Under the pieces are notes generated by a model that was not told the origin of the DNA, did no database searches, and saw only the letters and a list, made by a program, of their open reading frames with translations. Shown here one piece after another: positions 9,075 through 16,514 of a stretch of DNA of 64,000 nucleotides (its first letter is position 1; each line of letters begins with the position of its first letter). Source of the DNA: Paraburkholderia flagellata (GTDB lineage Bacteria; Pseudomonadota; Gammaproteobacteria; Burkholderiales; Burkholderiaceae). The translations under genes and the position numbers were made by a program. The DNA is taken from assembly GCF_021390645.1 (NCBI RefSeq), contig NZ_JAJEJT010000003.1:806001-870000 (forward strand), read 5' to 3'.

Positions 9075-9204
9075 GCTCTCCTCCACGATTGGCCGGTACC
9101 TTGCCGGACACTTTGGTATTTCTCGGTGTCCTCTATTAGCAAGCTCCGGGCCATCCGGCCATCGATTCGAGCCGGGCGGTTTGCGCCGAATGCGCACGCG
9201 ACGC

Positions 9205-9211
9205 GCAACAC
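9205..9211. promoter_or_regulatory. third partial copy of the GCAACAC element
   Basis: GCAACAC, the 7-base core of the elements at 7024-7030 and 11887-11893, lies 131 bases upstream of the activator start. It may allow autoregulation, but a 7-base match alone is weak. The rest of the 279-base gap (9075-9353) shows no gene or clear terminator. Confidence 0.25.
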
Positions 9212-9353
9212 GCTATGTAAGCGAACCGTATGCAAAGCAGCACGCGTTCATCGCGACACGTGACGCAGCGATTCGCCAGACTGTGTATTACCCCAAATCG
9301 CCCGCGTGGAGGAATGCGGACTCACCCCGATACGTGCATGCAGTACCCTCCGC

Positions 9354-11651
9354 TCAATCCCACGCGTAATGGAGGCCCACCCAAAAACCGCGCGGCGCGC
9401 CTGGTCCGACGAATTGCTCGTTGACGGGATTCGCGCCGTCGAACGTGTGGCCGGGGCCGTTGAAGAAGTTCCGGCCCAGCACGCCGAAGCTCGCATAGCG
9501 TTTGTCGAACAGGTTCGTCACGTTCGCGAAGATCTCCAGCCGCTTCGTGACGTGATAGCGCGTGTCGAGATCCACGAGCACATAGCCCGCGATCTTTCCG
9601 TTGGTGTCCTGATTATTTTCATCGCCTTGCGCATACACGCCGCTGCGCCATGTGATGTTCGTGCCGATGCTCCACTTCGCCGTGGCCGCGTAGTCGAGCC
9701 GCAGCTTGACGGCATGCGCCGGAATGCCGGGCACGTGGTCACCCGGCCGCACAGTCACGACGCCGTTCGCATCCGCTGAGGAATTCGCCGGGCTTTGCTC
9801 GGTCCACGTCGAGCGGTAGGTCGCGTCCACATAGCTGTAGTTCAGACCAATGCCAACGGGGCCGAACACCGTGTGCCCCGCGAGTTCGACACCCTGACGG
9901 CGCGTCTTGCCGACGTTCTGAAAATAGCCCTGCGTGCTGCCCGCCGCGCTCACGAACTCGATGTCGTTGGAGAGCGTGGTGCTGAATGCGGCGGCGCTCC
10001 ACGTTGTCGACGCGCCAATATGGCCGCGCGCGCCTGCCTCGAAGGTCTTCGAGACCACGGGCTGCAACGCCGGATCGGCCACGAAGTCGTTCGGCAGTGA
10101 GCATGGCGCTGCTGGGTCCGCGCACGCCAGCTCGATTGCAGTGGGCGCGCGCATGCCTTCGTTGTAGGCCGCGTAGACGGTGACGGCTGGCAGCGGATTC
10201 CAGTTCAGCCCCACGGCGGGATTGAAGCGCGAGAACGTGTGATAGCCGTCGAGCAGCGGCTGCGCGCCGCTCTCGTCGGCAATGCGGGCGCTCGCCCAGT
10301 CATAGCGTCCCGAAAGCGTGAGCGTCCATTGCGGCGTGAACGTAAGCGTTTCGTTCAGATAGACGCCATAGTTCGCGTTGCGCGTTTTTGCATCGGTCTG
10401 CTGAACGAAATCGCCGATGCCGACCGTCGCGCGGTCGGGGGTGAACGAGGCGTCCTGCGAAGACGAAACGTAGTGCGAGTTCGCGAAGTCCGCCGCCACG
10501 CCCGCAACGAGCTGGCTCCCAATGCCGCCCAGCTTGCCGAGCAGCGTGAGTTGCAGGCTCGCGCCAAAGCTGTCCGTGGTGACGACGGAATCGACGTTGG
10601 TGCCCTCCAGCGTGTCGACGTTGCCGTCTGCATCGATCGAGCCAAAGTCAGTGTTGTTGTTGCTGCTCAGGTTCTCGTTGCGCAGATGGCGATAGTAGGC
10701 GTTGCCGCTCAGCTCCACGTTGTCGTTGAAGAAATGGTCGCCCGAGAGCGTGAGGTAGCCTACGCTGTTGCGATTCAGGTCTGGAAACGTATACGCCTGT
10801 TTCGGGTCGTCGAGAAACGAGCGCGGAATAGTCTGGCTGCCGTAAAGTTGGTTGTCCGCGCCGCCGCCCGAGATCGAAAGCGTCGTGTCGTCGTCGATAT
10901 AGCGCAGTTTGCCGAATGCCTGGCGCACGCGGCTCGCGTTGTGATCGGCCCAGCCGTTGTCGTTCGTGACGTTCGCGTTTGCGTAGTAGTCGACGTGCTG
11001 TCCAAGCGTGCCGCCCTGCTCGAACTGCGCGCTCTTGCGCCCCCATGAGCCCCCCGAGAGATCGATGTCACCGCCGGGACTCGTGCGTCCGTTCTTCGTC
11101 GTGATCGCGATTGCGCCGCCCAGTGTATTGAGCCCGTACACGGGATTCGAGCCTGGAATGAGCTGGATCTTGTCGATTGCCCCGGTCGGTATCAGGTCCC
11201 AGTTCACGACGTCGCCAAACGGCTCGTTCACGCGCACGCCGTCGACGAACACCGACAATCCCTGAGGGGTGCCAAGCACTGGCGAAGCCGTGAAGCCGCG
11301 ATAGTTCAGATTCATCTGGAAAGGATTGCCCTGGGCGTCGGTCACGCTCACACCTGGCAGGTTCGCGGCGAAGAAGTCAGTCAGCGTTTCGCGGTGCTGT
11401 GTCGCGATATCCTGCGCGCTCACGGTCTGCACGTTGGCCGGCACCTTCGCGAGCGGCGTGCCGATACCGAGCAGCGGCGTCGTGCCGACCACGACAACGC
11501 CTGGCAGAATGAGCGGGCTCGCGGGTTCGCTCTGTTCCTCAGCCGCAGCCACAGCCGGCGAGGATGCACCCGCGCAAAGCGCGCCGAGTGTGAGGCCTGC
11601 GCCAAGCACGGCGTATGTGCGCCGGGCGTTCGCCTCCTTCTCTGGAATCAA
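9354..11651 (-). CDS. TonB-dependent outer-membrane receptor
   Basis: Outer-membrane active transporter of 765 residues. It starts with TTG at 11651 after GGAGACGAAAG. A signal peptide covers about residues 1-36, then a TonB-box-like VVVVGTTP near residue 52, a plug domain (DFFAANLPGVSVTDAQGN; YRGFTASP; VFVDGVRVNEPFGD) and a 22-strand type barrel ending ...RGFWVGLHYAWD. It diverges from the PQQ dehydrogenase gene and has its own sigma-54 type promoter. Given a dedicated tonB-exbB-exbD in the pqq operon, the cargo may be a lanthanide chelate or PQQ; the sequence alone does not settle this. The terminal residue is Asp, not the usual aromatic. Confidence 0.92.
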   Translation of the reverse strand: MIPEKEANARRTYAVLGAGLTLGALCAGASSPAVAAAEEQSEPASPLILPGVVVVGTTPLLGIGTPLAKVPANVQTVSAQDIATQHRETLTDFFAANLPGVSVTDAQGNPFQMNLNYRGFTASPVLGTPQGLSVFVDGVRVNEPFGDVVNWDLIPTGAIDKIQLIPGSNPVYGLNTLGGAIAITTKNGRTSPGGDIDLSGGSWGRKSAQFEQGGTLGQHVDYYANANVTNDNGWADHNASRVRQAFGKLRYIDDDTTLSISGGGADNQLYGSQTIPRSFLDDPKQAYTFPDLNRNSVGYLTLSGDHFFNDNVELSGNAYYRHLRNENLSSNNNTDFGSIDADGNVDTLEGTNVDSVVTTDSFGASLQLTLLGKLGGIGSQLVAGVAADFANSHYVSSSQDASFTPDRATVGIGDFVQQTDAKTRNANYGVYLNETLTFTPQWTLTLSGRYDWASARIADESGAQPLLDGYHTFSRFNPAVGLNWNPLPAVTVYAAYNEGMRAPTAIELACADPAAPCSLPNDFVADPALQPVVSKTFEAGARGHIGASTTWSAAAFSTTLSNDIEFVSAAGSTQGYFQNVGKTRRQGVELAGHTVFGPVGIGLNYSYVDATYRSTWTEQSPANSSADANGVVTVRPGDHVPGIPAHAVKLRLDYAATAKWSIGTNITWRSGVYAQGDENNQDTNGKIAGYVLVDLDTRYHVTKRLEIFANVTNLFDKRYASFGVLGRNFFNGPGHTFDGANPVNEQFVGPGAPRGFWVGLHYAWD

Positions 11652-11750
11652 CTTTCGTCTCCGTCTGTTTTATGCGCTCACGCGAGTTGCGCGCCGAAGC
11701 GCCAGGCGCAGACCGATGCGCACACAACCGTCTCCTCTTTGCCGTTATCT

Positions 11751-11766
11751 AGCCAGGAACGTGCCA
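11751..11766 (-). promoter_or_regulatory. sigma-54 promoter of the TonB receptor
   Basis: Reads TGGCACGTTCCTGGCT on the minus strand. The -24 half TGGCACG matches the RpoN consensus perfectly; the -12 half keeps the essential GC, ten bases from the GG, but has TGGC in place of TTGC. Transcription would start near 11739, leaving a leader of about 88 bases. Confidence 0.6.
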
Positions 11767-11884
11767 GCACACTCGGAGATGCCCTTCGCTTTGCCCTGGC
11801 CACTGAGGATCCGCGCATACGCGCTTGCCGCGAGCCGCCCCACTGTCACGTTCGCCAACACTTTTCGACGCGGCATGTACCGGA

Positions 11885-11893
11885 ATGCAACAC
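11885..11893. promoter_or_regulatory. shared activator-site candidate ATGCAACAC
   Basis: Same 9-mer as in the pqq control region (7022-7030), with further similarity on the GTGTTGCAT strand (then TCCGGTA here, CCTGTA there). Distances to the -24 GG are 88 bases for the dehydrogenase, 120 for the receptor and 84 for pqqA, all workable for an enhancer-binding activator. A second loose half, CCAACAC, lies at about 11855-11861. Confidence 0.45.
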
Positions 11894-11971
11894 ATCGGCC
11901 ACACGCGAGGCACCTCGCCGATGAGCCGATCAACGGGCTGCATCGCCCGTCACACAACGCTCCGCGGCGAA

Positions 11972-11987
11972 TGGCATACGACTTGCG
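11972..11987 (+). promoter_or_regulatory. sigma-54 promoter of the PQQ dehydrogenase
   Basis: TGGCATACGACTTGCG with GG and GC ten bases apart and both halves near consensus. Transcription would start near 11998, about 80 bases before the dehydrogenase ATG. Confidence 0.72.
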
Positions 11988-12078
11988 TGAATGGCTGCGC
12001 ACCCGGACCGGCCCCATCCTCGCGCATCCAGCCTGACCGCTTCCCGGCCGTGCATCGACAAATATTCAGGAGACGAAG

Positions 12079-13806
12079 ATGAAGAGACGCTCGGCTGCGG
12101 CAAGCCGGCTTGCGACCTGCGCAATGGCCATCGCGGCAGCGATGTCCCTGAACGCCGGCCCCGTGGATGCCGCCTCGGACTATCCGCCCGTGACCTACGA
12201 CCGCCTGACCCGCGCGCAAAGCGACCCAGGCTGGCTCACGTACTACCGGAGCTACAACGGCCAGTCGCATTCGCCGCTCAAGCAGATCGACGCGTCGAAT
12301 GTCGGCGAGTTGAAACAGGCGTGGAGCTACCAGTTTCCCGCCGAGCTGAAACAGGGCTTCGAGGCGACGCCTATCGTCAACGGCGACTATCTCTTCGTCA
12401 GCACGCCGAAAGATAATGTCTACGCCTTCGATGCGAAGACGGGCACGCAACTCTGGAAATACGAACCGAAGCTCGGCGCTGAGTCGTTCAAGACCGCGTG
12501 CTGCGACGTGGTGAACCGTGGTGTCGCGCTCTACGGCAAGAACGTCTATATCGCCATGCTGAGCGGTGAAATCGCAGCGCTGGACGCGAAGACCGGCAAC
12601 GTGGTCTGGAAGAAGCAGATGTTCGAACCGGGCCTGGGCTACGCGTTCTCGCTCGCGCCACTTGCGCTCGACGGCTCGATCGTCGTGGGCACCTCGGGCG
12701 GCGAGTACGGCATACGCGGCTACATCGCCGCGCTGAGCCCCGACGACGGCGCGATCGTGTGGAAGCGCTACACCATTCCTGGCTCCGGCGAAAAAGGCTC
12801 GGAAACCTGGCCCGACGGCATGCAGGCGCACGGCGGCGGCGCCGCATGGCTCACCGGCACCTATGATGCCGCGAGCCGCACGCTCTACTGGGGCGTCGGC
12901 AACCCCGGCCCCTGGCTCGCCGCACTGCGTCCCGGCGATAATCTGTACTCCGATTCGCTTCTCGCGCTCGACCCGAAGAACGGCAAGCTCAAGTGGCATT
13001 ACCAGTACACGAGCAATGACACGTGGGACTATGACGGCGTCAATACGCCGATCCTCGCAACTATCCAGTACAAGGGCAAGGATTACGACGCCATCATCCA
13101 CGCCGACCGCAACGGCTTCTTCCACGCTATCGACCGGCAAACGGGCAAGCTGATCTATGCGGAGCCGTTCGTAAAAGCGACCTCCGTGACCGGCTACACG
13201 GACGACGGCAAGCCGGTTCAGGACCCGTCGAAATATCCGAAAGCCGGCACGACCATCGACACGTGCCCGAGTTTCCTTGGCGGCAAGAACTGGTGGTCGG
13301 TGTCCTACGATCCGGAGCGGCACATTGCCGTGGTGCCCGCGCTGCACGCGTGCATGAGTCTCTCGGGCAAGTCGGTGAGCTATATGGAAGGTCTGCCCTA
13401 TCTTGGCGAAGGCTTCGAAATCAAGCCTGAACCGGGCAGCGAAGGCTATGGCGAACTGCAGGCCATCGACGTGAACACCGGCAAGAAGCTCTGGGGCCAC
13501 TGGAGCAAGATGCCCTGGAACGGCGGCGTGGCGACCACGGCAAGCGGACTCGCGTTCAGCGGCTCGCTCGACGGCCATCTCTATGCGTTCGACGTCGCCA
13601 CAGGCAAGGTGCTCTGGGAAAGCCCGCAACTCGCAAGCGGCATCGTCGCGCAGCCTTCCGTGTTCGAAGTTGACGGCAAGGAGTACGTGGCCGTGCTTGC
13701 CGGCTACGGCGGCGCGAATCCGATCTGGGGCGGCCCGATGGCCGATGTGGCGAAGGATGTCCCGCGCGGCGGCACGCTCTACGTGTTCGCACTGGACCGG
13801 GGCTGA
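12079..13806 (+). CDS. PQQ-dependent alcohol dehydrogenase, lanthanide-type metal site
   Basis: Periplasmic quinoprotein of the XoxF/ExaF/PedH class, 575 residues, oxidising a primary alcohol and passing electrons to cytochrome c. A signal peptide ends near residue 33. The eight-bladed propeller motifs are present (DAKTGTQLWKYEP; DVATGKVLW). Cys141-Cys142 form the typical vicinal disulfide over PQQ. Metal-site residues in family order are Glu209 (GGEYG), Asn275 (GNPGPW) and catalytic Asp317 (TWDYDG). Asp319, two residues on, is the extra carboxylate found in lanthanide enzymes; calcium enzymes have Ala or Ser there. CAGGAGACG precedes the ATG. Its promoter is sigma-54 type. The substrate (methanol, ethanol or other) is not certain. 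Confidence 0.93.
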   Translation: MKRRSAAASRLATCAMAIAAAMSLNAGPVDAASDYPPVTYDRLTRAQSDPGWLTYYRSYNGQSHSPLKQIDASNVGELKQAWSYQFPAELKQGFEATPIVNGDYLFVSTPKDNVYAFDAKTGTQLWKYEPKLGAESFKTACCDVVNRGVALYGKNVYIAMLSGEIAALDAKTGNVVWKKQMFEPGLGYAFSLAPLALDGSIVVGTSGGEYGIRGYIAALSPDDGAIVWKRYTIPGSGEKGSETWPDGMQAHGGGAAWLTGTYDAASRTLYWGVGNPGPWLAALRPGDNLYSDSLLALDPKNGKLKWHYQYTSNDTWDYDGVNTPILATIQYKGKDYDAIIHADRNGFFHAIDRQTGKLIYAEPFVKATSVTGYTDDGKPVQDPSKYPKAGTTIDTCPSFLGGKNWWSVSYDPERHIAVVPALHACMSLSGKSVSYMEGLPYLGEGFEIKPEPGSEGYGELQAIDVNTGKKLWGHWSKMPWNGGVATTASGLAFSGSLDGHLYAFDVATGKVLWESPQLASGIVAQPSVFEVDGKEYVAVLAGYGGANPIWGGPMADVAKDVPRGGTLYVFALDRG

Positions 13807-13833
13807 ACCGAGCCTCCCGCTTCTCGCCTTCCG

Positions 13834-13864
13834 CCGCACGCGCACGCCACCCGGGCGTGTGCGG
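13834..13864 (+). other. stem-loop between dehydrogenase and fusion cytochrome
   Basis: CCGCACGCGC (13834-13843) pairs with GCGTGTGCGG (13855-13864) through one G-T pair, with an 11-base loop. No T-run follows, so it probably stabilises the upstream mRNA or weakens read-through between the abundant dehydrogenase and the genes below. Confidence 0.4.
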
Positions 13865-13890
13865 CCCCGCCTTCACTGGAACGTACGATC

Positions 13891-15111
13891 ATGAATATCC
13901 GGATCACCTATCTCGCCGTGGCCGCCGCGCTCGCGGCAGGCGGCGCGCACACCAGCGTACATGCCGCGACGAATGCCGTGCGCGTTTGCACGCTGCCAGG
14001 GAGCCCCACGGCTGTGCTCGACCAGACCGTCGCGCGCGCCGTGCTGAAAACCGCTGGCGTGGCCGCCACGTTCGTCACGCGCGGCATCGACGACGATGGC
14101 GGCGACGACGGCATCTCGGCGCGCGAACTCGCCAGCGCGCTGGGCCGCGACTGCGACCTCGTCGCCGGTTTCCCGCGCTCGAGCGTCGCCGACGCATCGG
14201 GCTCGCAGATGATCTTTTCGCAGAGCTATCTACGCTCCGGCTATGTGAGCGTCACGTTACGCCACGCACGCGCCGCCGCACCCGCTGCCGACGGCAAGGA
14301 AACGGTCGCGGCAACCTGGTCCAGCCCTTCGCAACTCATCGCCGTGCAGCAGAAGAACGCGCGATTCGACCTGGAAAACACCTCCGAGCTGACCGTCGAC
14401 GCAGTCGCAAAAGGGCGAGCGCAGCGCGCAATCGTCTGGTATCCGGCCGTCGTGGCCTACCAGCGCGCGCATCCACAGCATCAATTCGCGGTTGCGGCGA
14501 CGTCGTCGCCGTATGCCGACTGGCATCTCGTGTTCGCTTCAGGATCTGACATGCGTGCGCTGCAAACGCGCATCGACGACGCCCTTGCGCGCATGAATGA
14601 CGACGGCCGCCTCGCCGCACTCACGCGCGGCTGGACGCTGCCGGATGGCGCTGCGAGCGAGGCGCGTTCGAATGCGTCGCATCTCGATGGCATGAAGACC
14701 TCATATCAACGTGCCACGATGCATACGGCAGCCGCGATCATCAAGGTCTCCGCAACGACCGGCGGCAACGCGCCCGCATTCGACCACGATCAGGTCGAAC
14801 ACGGCCAGCATCTTTATTCGGAATCCTGTGCGAAATGCCACGGCGCGCAACTCGAAGGCATCACCGCGCCCGCGCTGAGCGGACCGGCCTTCGCGCCCGC
14901 GGCGAATTCGCATCTGACGATCGGCGGCATCTACCAGTATATGTCGACCAATATGCCAGCCGATCGCCCCGGCAAGATGACCGATCAGGAGTACGCAGAT
15001 TTGATGGCCTTCCTGCTCTACACGAACGGCTATGACACAGGCAACGCGAAGCTCACTTCCGAAGCCGCTCAAACGTCGACCACGCCGCTCAACGCCGGCC
15101 CGCGACACTAA
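13891..15111 (+). CDS. periplasmic binding protein (XoxJ/MxaJ-like) fused to cytochrome c
   Basis: Two-domain periplasmic protein of 406 residues. A signal peptide covers about residues 1-26. Residues about 30-255 form a solute-binding-like domain (VRVCTLPGSPT; DCDLVAGFPRS; SYLRSGYVSVTL) resembling MxaJ/XoxJ, the partner of methanol dehydrogenases. Residues about 298-385 form a class I monoheme cytochrome c with CAKCH at 313-317 and a likely axial Met at 355 (TNMP). Such cytochromes (XoxG) take electrons from the dehydrogenase. In methylotrophs XoxJ and XoxG are separate genes; here they are one chain. It lies 84 bases after the dehydrogenase and 19 before the HiPIP gene. Confidence 0.85.
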   Translation: MNIRITYLAVAAALAAGGAHTSVHAATNAVRVCTLPGSPTAVLDQTVARAVLKTAGVAATFVTRGIDDDGGDDGISARELASALGRDCDLVAGFPRSSVADASGSQMIFSQSYLRSGYVSVTLRHARAAAPAADGKETVAATWSSPSQLIAVQQKNARFDLENTSELTVDAVAKGRAQRAIVWYPAVVAYQRAHPQHQFAVAATSSPYADWHLVFASGSDMRALQTRIDDALARMNDDGRLAALTRGWTLPDGAASEARSNASHLDGMKTSYQRATMHTAAAIIKVSATTGGNAPAFDHDQVEHGQHLYSESCAKCHGAQLEGITAPALSGPAFAPAANSHLTIGGIYQYMSTNMPADRPGKMTDQEYADLMAFLLYTNGYDTGNAKLTSEAAQTSTTPLNAGPRH

Positions 15112-15130
15112 CACGACCCAGGAAACCAGC

Positions 15131-15445
15131 ATGAACACCCGCAATCGCAGAACCTTCATCCTTCACGCGGCCGGTCTTTGCGCAGCGCTTGTCACGGCCG
15201 GGCGCGCACTCGCCACACCTGGCCTCGTCGACGAGAGCGACACCACCGCGAAGTCGCTAGGCTACCGCGCCAAGGCCAGCAGCGTAGACGCAGGCAAGTT
15301 TCCGAAGTACGCAGCGGGTCAGCGCTGCGCGAGTTGCCGCTTCTATGCGGGCGCGGCGGGCGACGCCGCAGGCGCATGCCCGATGTTCCCCGGCAAGGCG
15401 GTTGCCGCCGATGGCTGGTGCAACGTCTACGCCCCGCGCGCCTGA
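15131..15445 (+). CDS. high-potential iron-sulfur protein (HiPIP)
   Basis: Small periplasmic electron carrier of 104 residues. The start is the ATG at 15131 after AGGAAACC; the longer open frame upstream overlaps the cytochrome gene. A twin-arginine signal (NRRTFILHAAG) fits export of a folded 4Fe-4S protein. Four cysteines follow the HiPIP pattern: CASC, then GACPMFPG, then GWCNVY. As the third gene of the dehydrogenase cluster it may carry electrons from the cytochrome domain onward to an oxidase or reaction partner; that link is inference. Confidence 0.9.
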   Translation: MNTRNRRTFILHAAGLCAALVTAGRALATPGLVDESDTTAKSLGYRAKASSVDAGKFPKYAAGQRCASCRFYAGAAGDAAGACPMFPGKAVAADGWCNVYAPRA

Positions 15446-15465
15446 GCGTATGCCAATACGCGCGC

Positions 15466-15672
15466 TCACAGCGCCATGCCGCCGTCGATGGTGAGGCTCC
15501 GCCCCGTCGTATAGCCGGACTCCTTGCGCGCGAGCCACGCAACGAGCCCGGCGATCTCATCCGGGTCCGCCGCGCGCTTGAGCGGAATGAGCGGCTTGAT
15601 CGCCTCGACGTGGCCGGCGGTCATGTCCGTGATCGTCGGACCCGGCTGAATGTTGTTCACCGTGATCGGCCG
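15466..15672 (-). pseudogene. C-terminal remnant of a short-chain dehydrogenase
   Basis: About 65 codons match the end of an SDR: ITVNNIQPGPTITDM, the helix DPDEIAGLVAWLAR and the final GRSLTIDGGMAL. The Rossmann-fold half and the catalytic Ser-Tyr-Lys are missing; upstream the frame runs into unrelated sequence and then the oppositely oriented phosphoesterase start. A leftover of deletion or rearrangement, not a working gene. Confidence 0.75.
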
Positions 15673-15742
15673 TGGACACCGGACGACGAATCGTCCAGAA
15701 TCGCCCAATTCACGACTTTCGCGGCCAGCCTGGGTTCGCACC

Positions 15743-16480
15743 ATGAAAATCGCGGCACTTTCCGACATTCACGGCAATTTGGCCGCTCTCGAAGCGGTGC
15801 TCGACGATATCGAACGGCAAGGAGCGGATGTCATCGTCAATCTTGGCGACATCCTTTCCGGCCCGCTTTATCCGTCGCAAACGGCGGACCGGTTGATGCA
15901 GCTCCGCTTGCCCACGATTCGCGGCAACCACGAAAGACAGCTTCTTGGGGCGGATCGCACTCGCATGGGACTATCGGACCGCTTCGCGCGTGAGGCGCTG
16001 AGTGAAGAACACCTGGCGTGGGTCAGCGCATTGCCTGCCACGCTATGGCTCGAAAGCGATGTGCTGCTCGTGCACGGCACGCCGCAGGACGATCTCTCCT
16101 ATTTCCTCGAAACCGTCACCGCGGATGGGTGCCGCACCGCTACGCATGGCGAGGTCAGACGCCGCGCAGCCGAGGTCGAGGCAACGTTGATTCTGTGTGG
16201 CCATACGCATCTCGCGCGTTCGATGCAACTCGCAGACGGCCGCTTCATCGTGAACCCCGGCAGTGTCGGTCTGCCCGCGTACGAGGACACGCACCCCTTT
16301 GCGCATCGCATGGAAACGGGTACGCCACATGCCCGCTATGCGAGCGTCACGCGAAGCCCGCGCGGCTGGGAGGTGGAGTTTCGCGCCGTGGAATACGACT
16401 GGCACGCAGCCGCCGAACTCGCTGCCGCCAATGGCCGGCCCGACTGGGAAGCGGCGCTGCGCACCGGCTTTTGCTCATAG
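15743..16480 (+). CDS. metallophosphoesterase, YfcE/MJ0936-like
   Basis: Calcineurin-like phosphoesterase of 245 residues. All metal motifs are visible: DIHGN at residues 8-12, LGDILSGP, RGNHE, GHTHLA and NPGSVG. Such enzymes hydrolyse phosphodiesters or phosphomonoesters with two metal ions; the natural substrate is unknown. The ATG at 15743 (MKIAALSDIHGN) is the family start, although the ribosome site is weak and the frame continues upstream across the SDR remnant. Confidence 0.88.
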   Translation: MKIAALSDIHGNLAALEAVLDDIERQGADVIVNLGDILSGPLYPSQTADRLMQLRLPTIRGNHERQLLGADRTRMGLSDRFAREALSEEHLAWVSALPATLWLESDVLLVHGTPQDDLSYFLETVTADGCRTATHGEVRRRAAEVEATLILCGHTHLARSMQLADGRFIVNPGSVGLPAYEDTHPFAHRMETGTPHARYASVTRSPRGWEVEFRAVEYDWHAAAELAAANGRPDWEAALRTGFCS

Positions 16481-16514
16481 CAATTGCCGGTGTCGAGCGC
16501 CGCGTAACGGCCTG

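Larger units (their letters stand above)
11652..12078. promoter_or_regulatory. divergent control region, receptor and dehydrogenase
   Basis: A 427-base intergenic region with no supported gene. It holds a minus-strand sigma-54 promoter for the receptor (11751-11766), a plus-strand one for the dehydrogenase (11972-11987) and a shared activator-site candidate (11885-11893). Confidence 0.7.

Noticed and set aside
9091..9107. possible sigma-54 promoter before the activator gene
   Set aside because: GG and GC are ten bases apart, but the rest (CGGCAAG, CGGCC) departs from consensus.
11950..13845. 631-codon open frame on the minus strand
   Set aside because: Antisense to the PQQ dehydrogenase, which has signal peptide, active site and ribosome site; the antisense product has no domain features.
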